A stretch of DNA of 64,000 nucleotides from Halobellus ruber. Its GTDB lineage: Archaea; Halobacteriota; Halobacteria; Halobacteriales; Haloferacaceae. The DNA lies in contig NZ_JACKXD010000002.1 of the NCBI RefSeq assembly GCF_014212355.1, positions 62,001 through 126,000 on the forward strand. The letters are read 5' to 3'. Below the pieces are notes generated by a model that was given only the letters and a program-made list of their open reading frames with translations, ran no database searches and was not told where the DNA came from. A program made the position numbers and the translations under genes. Of this stretch, positions 49,542 through 57,312 are shown piece after piece (position 1 is the stretch's first letter; each line of letters opens with the position of its first letter).

Positions 49542-49985
49542 ATGTCGAAGTTGTCTCTAATAAGTATAATACTGGGGATTGTGCTGCTCGGAGTTGCCGG
49601 ATACATAGCATACTCTCAGCAACAAAACCTCTCGTCCGGGGTGCAGATTGAAGCCACGGTAGAGAGCAAAGAAGTCACTATGGATTCCTCAAAAAGCGGG
49701 GATAAGTACACGCCCCACGTCACTTACAGCTACACGTACAACGGAACCCAATACACTTCCGACAACATCAACCCGGGAGTAGGAACAAAAGCGTCCGACA
49801 CAAGGACTGCCGCCGAAGACAGAATTGACCAGTACAATGTCGGGGAGACAACCACGGCCTATGTCGTGCAAGGCTCACCCTCGAAATCGTATCTTAAGAA
49901 AAAGAGTAGCCCTCTACCACTTATACCCGGCATCTTAGGCCTATTCCTGATCGGAAGACCAGTCTACAAATCCGTCGCTTCTTAA
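49542..49985 (+). CDS. DUF3592 membrane protein
   Basis: 147 aa from ATG 49542. TM1 (I-I-L-G-I-V-L-L-G-V-A-G-Y-I-A), an extracytoplasmic beta domain with H-V-T-Y-S-Y-T-Y-N-G-T-Q-Y and Y-N-V-G-E-T-T-T-A-Y-V, then TM2 (L-I-P-G-I-L-G-L-F-L-I-G). This is the classical DUF3592 layout. Function unknown. Upstream AACATTCAGTAATCAAAAC is AT-rich and may be its promoter. Confidence 0.8.
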   Translation: MSKLSLISIILGIVLLGVAGYIAYSQQQNLSSGVQIEATVESKEVTMDSSKSGDKYTPHVTYSYTYNGTQYTSDNINPGVGTKASDTRTAAEDRIDQYNVGETTTAYVVQGSPSKSYLKKKSSPLPLIPGILGLFLIGRPVYKSVAS

Positions 49986-50282
49986 TTTCGAACCGCTCCG
50001 TTAGGGTGATGTCCTTCCGCTTGGTTGCTGAATCATTGCTTCATCTTCTGGCTCTAAGTCTCGCACGTGATTCATAACAATATTATGGTATTTTGAGTGT
50101 CGGGCTGGTATGTGGGTATCCTTGTTGGCCGGTCCGACCTAATCAAGTCTGGATACAGGTTGTGTGAGAGGCGCGTAGGGAGTACAGCGTGTGGGTGACC
50201 GAGTGACCAGGTATGGATACGATGTCAGTTTTATTCATCCGGGTGTTTACTTGGTCACCGGTGTGAGTAGTCTCCAAGGATA
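49986..50282. other. Intergenic, no gene seen
   Basis: About 300 bp, AT-rich near 50085 (AACAATATTATGG). No frame with family-like sequence. Confidence 0.5.
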
Positions 50283-50720
50283 ATGTCGGGTCTCAGTCTC
50301 TGTGTTCGGAATAGATTACTGCGATGGAAATACGGGCTTATCGGTGGGGGAGTGGCTCTTCCGTGTACTGCGGTCAGTTATTGGCAGACCGGGTCCGAAG
50401 TCTCGGTGGGGGCAGTAGTGTTCGGCGGGATCCTGACCGGGTACTTACTCACCCGGTCGGACAGTGAAACAACTCGTGCAGGGATCCAGGTTGGAATCGT
50501 TGGTGGACTCCCGATTCTCTGGGCCGTATTCCACACATATGTCGCCGTAGCAGGGTTCACCCAACCGGAGTGGGTCACACTCGGACAGGGCGTGTTCCTG
50601 ACCGTCTTTACCGTCGCCGGGTTTGGGATCGCCGCGGTTGTTGGCGAGATCGGCGTCCGGATCGGGACGTGGCTGGCGGACACCGTTGAGGGTCGCCGCA
50701 ACCACGGACACAGTAACTGA
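50283..50720 (+). CDS. DUF5518 membrane protein
   Basis: 145 aa from ATG 50283. Four TM helices: Y-G-L-I-G-G-G-V-A-L-P, V-G-A-V-V-F-G-G-I-L-T-G-Y-L, V-G-I-V-G-G-L-P-I-L-W-A-V and V-F-L-T-V-F-T-V-A-G-F-G-I-A. The G-G-I-L-T-G-Y-L motif followed by a short polar turn is the DUF5518 signature. Haloarchaeal family, role unknown. Confidence 0.65.
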   Translation: MSGLSLCVRNRLLRWKYGLIGGGVALPCTAVSYWQTGSEVSVGAVVFGGILTGYLLTRSDSETTRAGIQVGIVGGLPILWAVFHTYVAVAGFTQPEWVTLGQGVFLTVFTVAGFGIAAVVGEIGVRIGTWLADTVEGRRNHGHSN

Positions 50721-50737
50721 CGACGCGTCGGGACGAC

Positions 50738-50790
50738 CGTTTTTCAATTGCTTCTCACTGAATCAGCTGTTCAGTAGGCCTGCGGATTCG
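50738..50790 (+). repeat. Dispersed GAATCAG repeat, copy B (weak)
   Basis: TTCTCACTGAATCAGCTGTT then AGTAGGCCTGCGGATTCGG. Shares the 3' half of copy A (AGTAGGC.TGCGGATT) better than its 5' half. Between convergent genes. Confidence 0.4.
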
Positions 50791-50855
50791 GTATAGTTCC
50801 ATCTCCGACTCTCAGGCAGGATCAGTCAGCAGAGCCAGCAGAAAGGTTGTGTGCG

Positions 50856-51815
50856 TCAGTCGGTAAGATACGGCAGCGGACTGACCGGTGCCATCATTGG
50901 TGCGCCGGTCAGTATCTGTCCCAGTTGCGGCACGTGTGATGCGCCGTAGACGACTAGCACCCGTTCGTCATCTTTCGCAGGCACGTTCCAAATGTTCGAT
51001 GCAATACGCAGGTTTCGTTGTGTCCACGCCGTCATCAGTTTCACAGCCGTGTAGTCTCCCGGCTCGCTGTTTTCAAACGCCGTCGCATAGAAGTTCATAT
51101 CGTTATTCCACATAGCTGCTCCCACGCCAGGCGTATTCAACCACTGATAGAACTCCACCAGCGAACCTTCATCAAGCCGCTGCTGTTTCTCCGCGTTACT
51201 TTCGGCTGCGTCCGGAAGCGGATATTCGACGGTATCAGGATCGACGAGCACGGCTCGCAGCGAATTCGGCAACTGCCGTTTTTCCTCATCAGTCAACAGC
51301 GCTGCAGGACTTTGGAAGTAGTCAACAGCAGCAACGGAGTCGTGTCCGAGCTTGTCGGCAAGCCGGAACCCGATTTGAACGGTTTCATTGCTTCTGTCCC
51401 GCTCCCACCCGGAAACAGTACTCAGCGTGTCGGGGTCGTCACGGTAGGCTGCGTATGCATCATCGATGACCGGCTGCTCTGAGACCCGTTCCTCGACGGC
51501 GATCCGGTCGGGCTCCCAGTCTGCAAGCCGGTCAGTCAGTGTTTCGAGTTCGCGCTGCCGCTGCTCGCCCAGAATGTCCCCCGGATCCGTAGCATATGCG
51601 TTCTGTGTGTCTCCAGGAGACTGTGCGAGATGCGTTGAGCCGAGGAGCATCACCTCGCGTTGGCCCTCCTTCGGGTCTGGCCACTGGTCAGGCCCCGCCG
51701 CGGCGGGAGTTTCAGCGGTAGTTTGTAGCCCGGCACATCCGGCGAGTCCAGCTATCGCCGCGGCAGCAGCTGATCCCATTACTGACCGCCTGTTTAGGTG
51801 AAGTTCCGATCGCAT
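50856..51815 (-). CDS. DUF5694 lipoprotein (TraB/EreA-like)
   Basis: 319 aa. Twin-Arg-type start (N-R-R-S-V-M-G-S-A-A-A-A) with lipobox L-A-G-C-A-G, so exported and lipid-anchored. The domain from about residue 50 opens V-M-L-L-G-S-T-H-L, then R-Q-R-E-L-E-T-L-T-D-R-L and R-I-A-V-E-E-R-V, and ends V-L-V-V-Y-G-A-S-H-V-P. These are the G-x-x-H, E and G-x-x-H elements of the TraB/DUF5694 fold, thought to be a metal-dependent hydrolase. Substrate unknown. Confidence 0.8.
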   Translation of the reverse strand: MRSELHLNRRSVMGSAAAAAIAGLAGCAGLQTTAETPAAAGPDQWPDPKEGQREVMLLGSTHLAQSPGDTQNAYATDPGDILGEQRQRELETLTDRLADWEPDRIAVEERVSEQPVIDDAYAAYRDDPDTLSTVSGWERDRSNETVQIGFRLADKLGHDSVAAVDYFQSPAALLTDEEKRQLPNSLRAVLVDPDTVEYPLPDAAESNAEKQQRLDEGSLVEFYQWLNTPGVGAAMWNNDMNFYATAFENSEPGDYTAVKLMTAWTQRNLRIASNIWNVPAKDDERVLVVYGASHVPQLGQILTGAPMMAPVSPLPYLTD

Positions 51816-52011
51816 AGTTGGCTACCCACGGTTTCTGGTATCAACACAGTATAACTGCCAAATGATAAACAATCTGAACGGTTAAAGGCGAGTTTGAGTG
51901 ATATACTACATCTCAACAAAGAGAGAGAGTCAACCCTCATTAAGATATGCAGGGTCCCGATTACTGAATCGTGAGATCCCTCGCACAACATACTCAGCCG
52001 GTCGAGCGGAT

Positions 52012-52374
52012 TCAACAGCCTTCGTCAGTATATGTCAATAAGGTGTATGTTCTGTTTTGATACATAATTTTGTAGACGGCCGTCGTATCCCGATACTGGA
52101 ACTCTGACGGTTCATTACGTTGGCTCGTAACAGTATAATTCCCACTTACAGCGACTTCTTCAATCACCCGCTGTGCGTCAGTACTCAGGTTCTCGAATAT
52201 GTATGTTTCACGGACATCACCGTAATTTTCTGCCGACTCTACGGCTTCGTGCCTCAGGTGGCACTCCGGTTCTGCGGTCCCATCTTCCGGTTCCACGGTC
52301 GATTCTGAGAAGCACCCAGCGGTGGCGGTGGAAGTCACAAGACCAACAATAGTCAGAAACGACCGACGGATCAT
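52012..52374 (-). CDS. Small DUF7979-type lipoprotein
   Basis: 120 aa from ATG 52374 (M-I-R-R-S-F-L-T-I-V-G); an earlier in-frame ATG precedes the signal. Lipobox T-A-G-C-F. After it: Y-I-F-E-N-L-S-T-D-A-Q-R-V-I-E-E-V, then G-N-Y-T-V and F-Q-Y-R-D-T-T-A-V-Y-K-I-M-Y, the pattern of the DUF7979-like haloarchaeal lipoproteins. Predicted on the outer face; role unknown. Confidence 0.65.
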   Translation of the reverse strand: MIRRSFLTIVGLVTSTATAGCFSESTVEPEDGTAEPECHLRHEAVESAENYGDVRETYIFENLSTDAQRVIEEVAVSGNYTVTSQRNEPSEFQYRDTTAVYKIMYQNRTYTLLTYTDEGC

Positions 52375-52475
52375 AAAACGTCTGCCGTAGTATGTGTTAA
52401 ATATTTGACTCAAAGTGAAATAGACATTTGAACTTACAGAAGGCCTATCATTTGCCCTGAAAATTGATTGATAAA

Positions 52476-52940
52476 ATGTCCTTGTTGCGCTACTGTATAC
52501 TAATCTGTGGTTTTGTTCTCATAGCCGGCTGTATCGGTGGATCTCCCGCAGATACGTCCACGCCGTCGGCCACCCCAACTCAATCAGCCACACCAACCCC
52601 CTCAGTCACCCCACCGCAATCGGGAACGACTGTCGGTGAACGAGCAATCGCCGCTGAACAGGCCCGTATCGAACAACAGGCAAACACGTATAAGAATCTT
52701 ATAGGGCTTCGCTTTGGCACGATTGAACCAGCCGACTCCGAAGTCGTCTCACGCAATAGTACAGGCATCATAGCTGAGGTTAGTGTCGGATATAGTGCCT
52801 CCATTGACTGTGATGGCGACGGTGAACCAGACTCTGCTGTCGACGGTGCCAATACGGTCACGACATATTTTATTACTGAAAATAATTCACGTTTGACTGA
52901 GGTTTCACAGGACTTCCTCAATCCTGTGGACTACTGTTGA
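52476..52940 (+). CDS. Lipoprotein with Thr/Pro/Ser linker
   Basis: 154 aa from ATG 52476 (M-S-L-L-R-Y-C-I-L). Lipobox I-A-G-C-I-G. A T-P-S-A-T-P-T-Q-type linker (about 25-50) and a ~100-residue globular domain follow; the D-C-D-G-D-G-E-P-D segment resembles a calcium loop, and the protein ends N-P-V-D-Y-C. Divergent from the 52374 lipoprotein; the 52375-52475 spacer holds both promoters. Confidence 0.65.
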   Translation: MSLLRYCILICGFVLIAGCIGGSPADTSTPSATPTQSATPTPSVTPPQSGTTVGERAIAAEQARIEQQANTYKNLIGLRFGTIEPADSEVVSRNSTGIIAEVSVGYSASIDCDGDGEPDSAVDGANTVTTYFITENNSRLTEVSQDFLNPVDYC

Positions 52941-53612
52941 ACTAGAGTTTATCGAGTGCCCTGCTGAGCTAATAGTCTACAAAAGTAAGACATCTTGACA
53001 GACGCTATATATCTACAGTTGGTCTGTCAACAGTTCGGGTTTAGCGTGCTACGGTCTACCGGATGATCATCAACCTTCTGTAGGAAATGCCACAAAAGTC
53101 CCGGACATCGGCCTTACACCGAGAGATCTCCCTCCCTATTCGACGATATATTCTAATTTTGATATAATTGAGATGGCGGTTTGCCGGGCTCTGCTTCAAC
53201 AGTCTGCACAGCCGACTTGACCGATTTTACTCTGTGGTAGTAAATCTCATATGCCACCCCCATATGAGCAGACTATTTTGCCGTGAGCGTGCGTAAGGAA
53301 CCGGGAACCCAGAGGCCGTACAAGTGAGTTAAATTCACCTTTGACTATTCGTTTGATTCTTTATTCACCGGCGGCTATGGAAAATTGCCAGCAGAAGTCC
53401 TGCTGGTCCCCACCACCTGGCCCCCACAGAGGCCCTGAATGGTCCCTTGCCACCCGCCGCCCAATTCCATAGCCCTCCATTCAGCCCCTCTTCCCCCGTT
53501 TCGACCCCCTCAGTCTCTTGTCCAGGCTCAGACTATCGGGACAATCGGGGGATCGCCGAGTATCATAAAACAACGCAGTATAATTTATTCACAACTAAGC
53601 TGATCAATAAAT
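52941..53612. other. Intergenic, no gene seen
   Basis: About 670 bp. A CCCC-rich stretch at 53400-53520 and several short AT-rich blocks, but no supportable gene, hairpin or repeat. The end, TAATTTATTC at 53581-53590, is a likely TATA box for the next operon. Confidence 0.5.
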
Positions 53613-53786
53613 ATGGTCCCCACAGACACCAAGATCACCCTCCCGTTCGTCGTGATCGCGGCACTCGCCTGGTACGTTTCATTAGGGCGCATCGCTACGC
53701 GGGTCTCCTGGTCGATCCTTGTCGGGGTCGGTGTCGTTGTCCCGGTACTCATCACGGAATTACGGTCGAAGACATTCGGACGATGA
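53613..53786 (+). CDS. Small two-helix membrane protein
   Basis: 57 aa from ATG 53613 (M-V-P-T-D-T-K-I-T-L-P-F-V). Two TM helices: F-V-V-I-A-A-L-A-W-Y-V-S-L and W-S-I-L-V-G-V-G-V-V-V-P-V-L. Its stop overlaps the next ATG by 4 bp. Hypothetical. Confidence 0.55.
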   Translation: MVPTDTKITLPFVVIAALAWYVSLGRIATRVSWSILVGVGVVVPVLITELRSKTFGR

Positions 53787-53986
53787 CTCGTCTCCGTCAA
53801 CGGATTATCTATTGGATGGAAGGTCTCTCACGGCTCGAATACGCTGTCCTCACCGGTGGGTTCGTGGCAGGGTTCTTGTTGCTCGTCGGTGTCCTCCGCC
53901 GCGACTCGCTCATCGTCGAAGCGTTAGCTATGGGGGCGTCGATGACAGTATTCTTCTACTGGTTCGGCCTCGGCGACAAACTGTAG
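53783..53986 (+). CDS. Small two-helix membrane protein
   Basis: 67 aa from ATG 53783, coupled to the preceding gene by an ATGA overlap. A polar start M-T-R-L-R-Q-R-I-I-Y-W-M-E-G-L is followed by TM helices Y-A-V-L-T-G-G-F-V-A-G-F-L-L-L and M-G-A-S-M-T-V-F-F-Y-W-F. Hypothetical. Confidence 0.55.
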   Translation: MTRLRQRIIYWMEGLSRLEYAVLTGGFVAGFLLLVGVLRRDSLIVEALAMGASMTVFFYWFGLGDKL

Positions 53987-54153
53987 CCAAGAATAAAAGC
54001 GACACACAGGGTAGGCTCGCTGCAGGAGGCACACTCAGCGACGGAGCGACCACTCACACTATGAGAATTGTAAATAGAGCCTCTGAAAATGGTTAAATAT
54101 GGTTTTGATACTCCAGTTGATCTAATATGAGGCGCCAGTAAATCAGAGATACG

Positions 54154-54963
54154 ATGGTTCTGGTCTCCGCATTTAGAGATGGATCCGCCGCCCTCCGAGC
54201 GAATCCGATCCTGCTCGTCGCCGGCCTCCTCGTTGGGGCCGGAAGCCAACTGCAGTACCTCGATCAGGTCGTTGACTCACCGCTGGTGTCAGCAGGTGCC
54301 TCGCTCGGGTGGCTGGTCGTGTTCCCGTTCGTTCTCGGTGGATTCATCGGAACAGCCCGCGCTGCGATCGAAGGAACGGACACGTCGATCCGCCAGTTCG
54401 TCACCACAGCGCGGACACATTACGTCCGACTGCTATCCGCTACGGTAGCGTTCCTACTGATCATCCTTGGAACTGCTATCGGGATCGGGACCGTTGGACT
54501 CGTCTTCGGTATCGGATCAATGGCGCTCGCTTCGATTCACGAGGTGGCTGGCTTCATCGGAGGCGTCGTCTCCGTGATCGTCTGGCTGGTGTCTCTCCTC
54601 GTCGTCATTATGTTCGTACAGTTCTACGACGCCGCAATCGTCATCGAAGAACAGAGTGTTACTGATTCGTTCCGGAGAAGTATCGGGCTCGTCCGCGCGA
54701 ACCTCACAAGCGTTGTTGGCTTCTCACTTATGTGGACGCTTCTAGTGAATCTCTTCTTCATTCCCGAGTATCTCGTCCAGTTGACGATGACCGACGCCGC
54801 GCCTGCTGAGGTATTACCGGTCGACCTCGGGGTTCCGGTCGCGGTCCTGCTCCCGGTCGGAATCGGTCTGTCAGCGGTCGGCTTCGCGTACTTCTATACG
54901 GTATACACGGCGTACTACCTGCGGTTGATCAGTGACGCACCGCTCCCAACGGATGCAGCATAA
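54154..54963 (+). CDS. DUF7847-like multi-helix membrane protein
   Basis: 269 aa. Begins with a short amphipathic helix (V-L-V-S-A-F-R-D-G-S-A-A-L-R-A-N-P-I-L-L), then about five TM helices and the motif S-V-T-D-S-F-R-R-S-I-G-L-V-R-A-N-L before TM4. This is the pattern of DUF7847/DUF4013-type haloarchaeal proteins. Role unknown; such proteins resemble permease-like scaffolds. Confidence 0.7.
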   Translation: MVLVSAFRDGSAALRANPILLVAGLLVGAGSQLQYLDQVVDSPLVSAGASLGWLVVFPFVLGGFIGTARAAIEGTDTSIRQFVTTARTHYVRLLSATVAFLLIILGTAIGIGTVGLVFGIGSMALASIHEVAGFIGGVVSVIVWLVSLLVVIMFVQFYDAAIVIEEQSVTDSFRRSIGLVRANLTSVVGFSLMWTLLVNLFFIPEYLVQLTMTDAAPAEVLPVDLGVPVAVLLPVGIGLSAVGFAYFYTVYTAYYLRLISDAPLPTDAA

Positions 54964-55032
54964 AACAGCGATCTGATTTTCACCTGGTCTTCTTACCAAC
55001 GGGAGTGTATATGTTTATTCGTGAATTCAGTA

Positions 55033-55422
55033 ATGAGCACATCCGTTCCGTTACAGAGTGGTGGTAGTGGAAACGTCGAACTGTTCGTTACGTTGGCGCT
55101 TACTGCCGTGATTTTCGCCGGGTTCTGGAAAACGTTTGAGAAGGCCGGTGAACCAGGATGGGCTGCAATCGTCCCGATATACAACCTGTATGTGTTGGTC
55201 AAAATAAGCGGAAACGCGTGGTGGTGGTTCGTTTTATTCTTCATTCCGGTGATTAACTTCTTCGCCACGCTGAAGATCAGCATAGACGTTGCTGGCAAGT
55301 TCAATAAGGGAATCCTGTTCGGCCTCGGACTCACGTTTATTTCGTTCGTTTTCTATCCGCTTCTCGGGTTCGGTGACTATCAGTACCAAGACACTACACG
55401 TTCAGCCGAGGGTGCTGTTTAG
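55033..55422 (+). CDS. DUF5684 membrane protein
   Basis: 129 aa from ATG 55033. Helices V-T-L-A-L-T-A-V-I-F-A-G-F-W, then K-A-G-E-P-G-W-A-A-I-V-P-I-Y-N-L-Y-V-L, the DUF5684 signature, F-V-L-F-F-I-P-V-I-N-F and F-G-L-G-L-T-F-I-S-F-V-F-Y. Often annotated as signal-peptidase-I-associated; role unknown. Confidence 0.85.
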   Translation: MSTSVPLQSGGSGNVELFVTLALTAVIFAGFWKTFEKAGEPGWAAIVPIYNLYVLVKISGNAWWWFVLFFIPVINFFATLKISIDVAGKFNKGILFGLGLTFISFVFYPLLGFGDYQYQDTTRSAEGAV

Positions 55423-55467
55423 TATTCGTCTGGATAACGCTCATCAAAACCGACGGGGGAGGTGGAT

Positions 55468-56154
55468 TCAGAACTCGTTCCACATCCGCCGTACCGTTCC
55501 AACAGGGTCATCACCGAAGGCTCGCAGCCCGGGGAGGAAATCGTCTCGAATACTCCGGAGCAGGAGGATCCCTAACCCAAACGCCAGCAGAGGTCCGCCG
55601 AAGAACAGCGCAACGAACACGAGCGCTCCATCGATCGCCAAGGGGACTGCCCCGTAGGGGATCGGAATCAGCGACACACCGGGAAGTGCCAGCAGGCTGC
55701 CGATCTTCAGCGCAAGCTCCGACCGACGTTTCCAGTCGTCGGGTGCGTACTCCGATTCGAGCTCAGCCCGCACTGCGCTCCGGACCTCCTCGTCCGTCCG
55801 AAATTCGAGGTCGGAGACGGTTCGCTCCCCCCGCTCGGCCGTCTGCGTTCGGGTTCGGGCCCGCCGAAGTACTGTATCGCGCTCGATACTGTGAAGCAAG
55901 CGAACGCGCTCGGACATGACCCGCATATCCGCGAGGGCCCGGACGAGGTGCTCGTCGTCGTAGGAATCGAACGCGGCTTCGAGCTGATCGTCCGGGTACT
56001 CGACCAGATGGGCGAAGTCGTCGACACCGGCAGCGACCCGTCTGCGGATTCGCTGCTGATCCCGACGACGCTTGGCGCCGTCCACGGACTGGAACCCGTT
56101 TTCCATACGGTTCCGCTGTGTCTTGGTGAGCAATGCCGCCGGCTTGTCGGACAT
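55468..56154 (-). CDS. Hypothetical protein with two C-terminal TM helices
   Basis: 228 aa from ATG 56154 (M-S-D-K-P-A-A-L-L-T-K-T-Q-R). The first ~140 residues are charged helices (Q-R-I-R-R-R-V-A-A-G, E-R-D-T-V-L-R-R-A-R) in a soluble domain; hydrophobic segments lie at about 155-210 (I-G-S-L-L-A-L-P-G-V-S and A-L-V-F-V-A-L-F-F-G-G-P-L-L). The start resembles other haloarchaeal proteins with a K-T-Q-R-x-Y/M motif. Function unknown. Confidence 0.6.
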   Translation of the reverse strand: MSDKPAALLTKTQRNRMENGFQSVDGAKRRRDQQRIRRRVAAGVDDFAHLVEYPDDQLEAAFDSYDDEHLVRALADMRVMSERVRLLHSIERDTVLRRARTRTQTAERGERTVSDLEFRTDEEVRSAVRAELESEYAPDDWKRRSELALKIGSLLALPGVSLIPIPYGAVPLAIDGALVFVALFFGGPLLAFGLGILLLRSIRDDFLPGLRAFGDDPVGTVRRMWNEF

Positions 56155-56526
56155 ACGCGAAGTACGTGACAACACACAAGTAAATTGTCACACGATCGGT
56201 CAGCGTGCGGGGTTCCGACTCCGTGGAGACCACCCAGCCGCGCCAACCTGACCCCGGCGGGCCCTCCAGGCTCACGCCGCGTGTACGGCGGTACGTGAAC
56301 CGTCGAGGCGTACCTGTACGGGCGTACCACGGCCTGAAAACCGATAAAACGTCACACCCGTTCAAGACATCGGCAGCCGACGGATGGGGTGAATGGCTTG
56401 GAACAATCCCCGCAGCGCGTCCTCGCTTCCCGCGAGTCGTGCGAGCCCTCAGCAGCGTAACCAGTCAGATGAGTGTCCCCGGCGTTGTGTAGCCCCTCGT
56501 CTCGGAGACAAAGGTGGTGACTCCGA
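56155..56526. other. Intergenic, no gene seen
   Basis: About 370 bp, divergent spacer. No supportable feature apart from presumed promoters. Confidence 0.5.
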
Positions 56527-57276
56527 ATGAGCGTGCTCTCCGAGCACGGACCCGTGATCCCGGATACAGCAGCGGCGAGAGCAGCAGCTACGGCGTTCGT
56601 GTTGGCGATCGGAGGTGGCGTGGTTTCGTTCGCAGGCGTCGTACTCTTCGGAGCGGTCGGTGGCATACTGGGTATCACAGACACGGACATCTACATAGTG
56701 GCTGATGTCGGCGTCCAACTCGGGTTTGCCGTGGTCGCCGCAGGATACCTGTTCGTTGCCGACGAACGATCCCGGTACCTGAAGTTCCACCAGCCGACCG
56801 TCGAGGACATCGCGTGGATCCTCGCGCTTCCGGCTATCAGTGCAGCGCTATCGGTCGGTCTCACGACGGTTCTGCCTGTGTTCGGAATCGCCGTTCCAAC
56901 ACACAGCCATAGCAGCGTCGGAACCGCTGAACTGCTGTTGCAACGGCCGATGTTGTGGGCGGTCGCGATCCCCGCACTATACCTCTTTGCGGCGCCCATC
57001 GAGGAGATCCTGTATCGAGGCATCGTCCAGGGGCGGCTTCGTCCCCACCTCGGGACCGCGGGAGTGGTTCTCGCGAGCGGCGTCGCGTTCGGATCGATGC
57101 ACACGCTGACATACCTGTTCGCGTCCGGTCCCCTCGTCTATACGATACTCTCGATCACCGCCTTCGGCTGCGTCTGGGCGTTCGTCTACGAGCGAACCGA
57201 GAACCTGGTCGTGACCGCGGTCAGTCACGCCATGTTCTGGACCGTTCCGTTCTCGACGCTTCTTCCGGTCGTCTAA
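56527..57276 (+). CDS. CPBP-family intramembrane metalloprotease
   Basis: 249 aa from ATG 56527. About seven TM helices; active-site I-E-E-I-L-Y-R-G-I-V-Q-G (Glu-Glu-x-x-x-Arg), F-G-S-M-H-T-L-T histidine and V-S-H-A-M-F-W. Convergent with the DUF2339 gene. Among the four copies this one has the most canonical E-E-x-x-Y-R-G motif. Confidence 0.85.
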   Translation: MSVLSEHGPVIPDTAAARAAATAFVLAIGGGVVSFAGVVLFGAVGGILGITDTDIYIVADVGVQLGFAVVAAGYLFVADERSRYLKFHQPTVEDIAWILALPAISAALSVGLTTVLPVFGIAVPTHSHSSVGTAELLLQRPMLWAVAIPALYLFAAPIEEILYRGIVQGRLRPHLGTAGVVLASGVAFGSMHTLTYLFASGPLVYTILSITAFGCVWAFVYERTENLVVTAVSHAMFWTVPFSTLLPVV

Positions 57277-57312
57277 CCGGTTCGAGGGCGTTGACGCGAC
57301 TGCCCTGCGTGC

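Noticed and set aside
53447-53782. Upstream extension of the small membrane gene at 53783
   Set aside because: The two-gene overlap (53613-53786 and 53783-53986) with hydrophobic helices explains the region better than one long Pro/Ser-rich frame.
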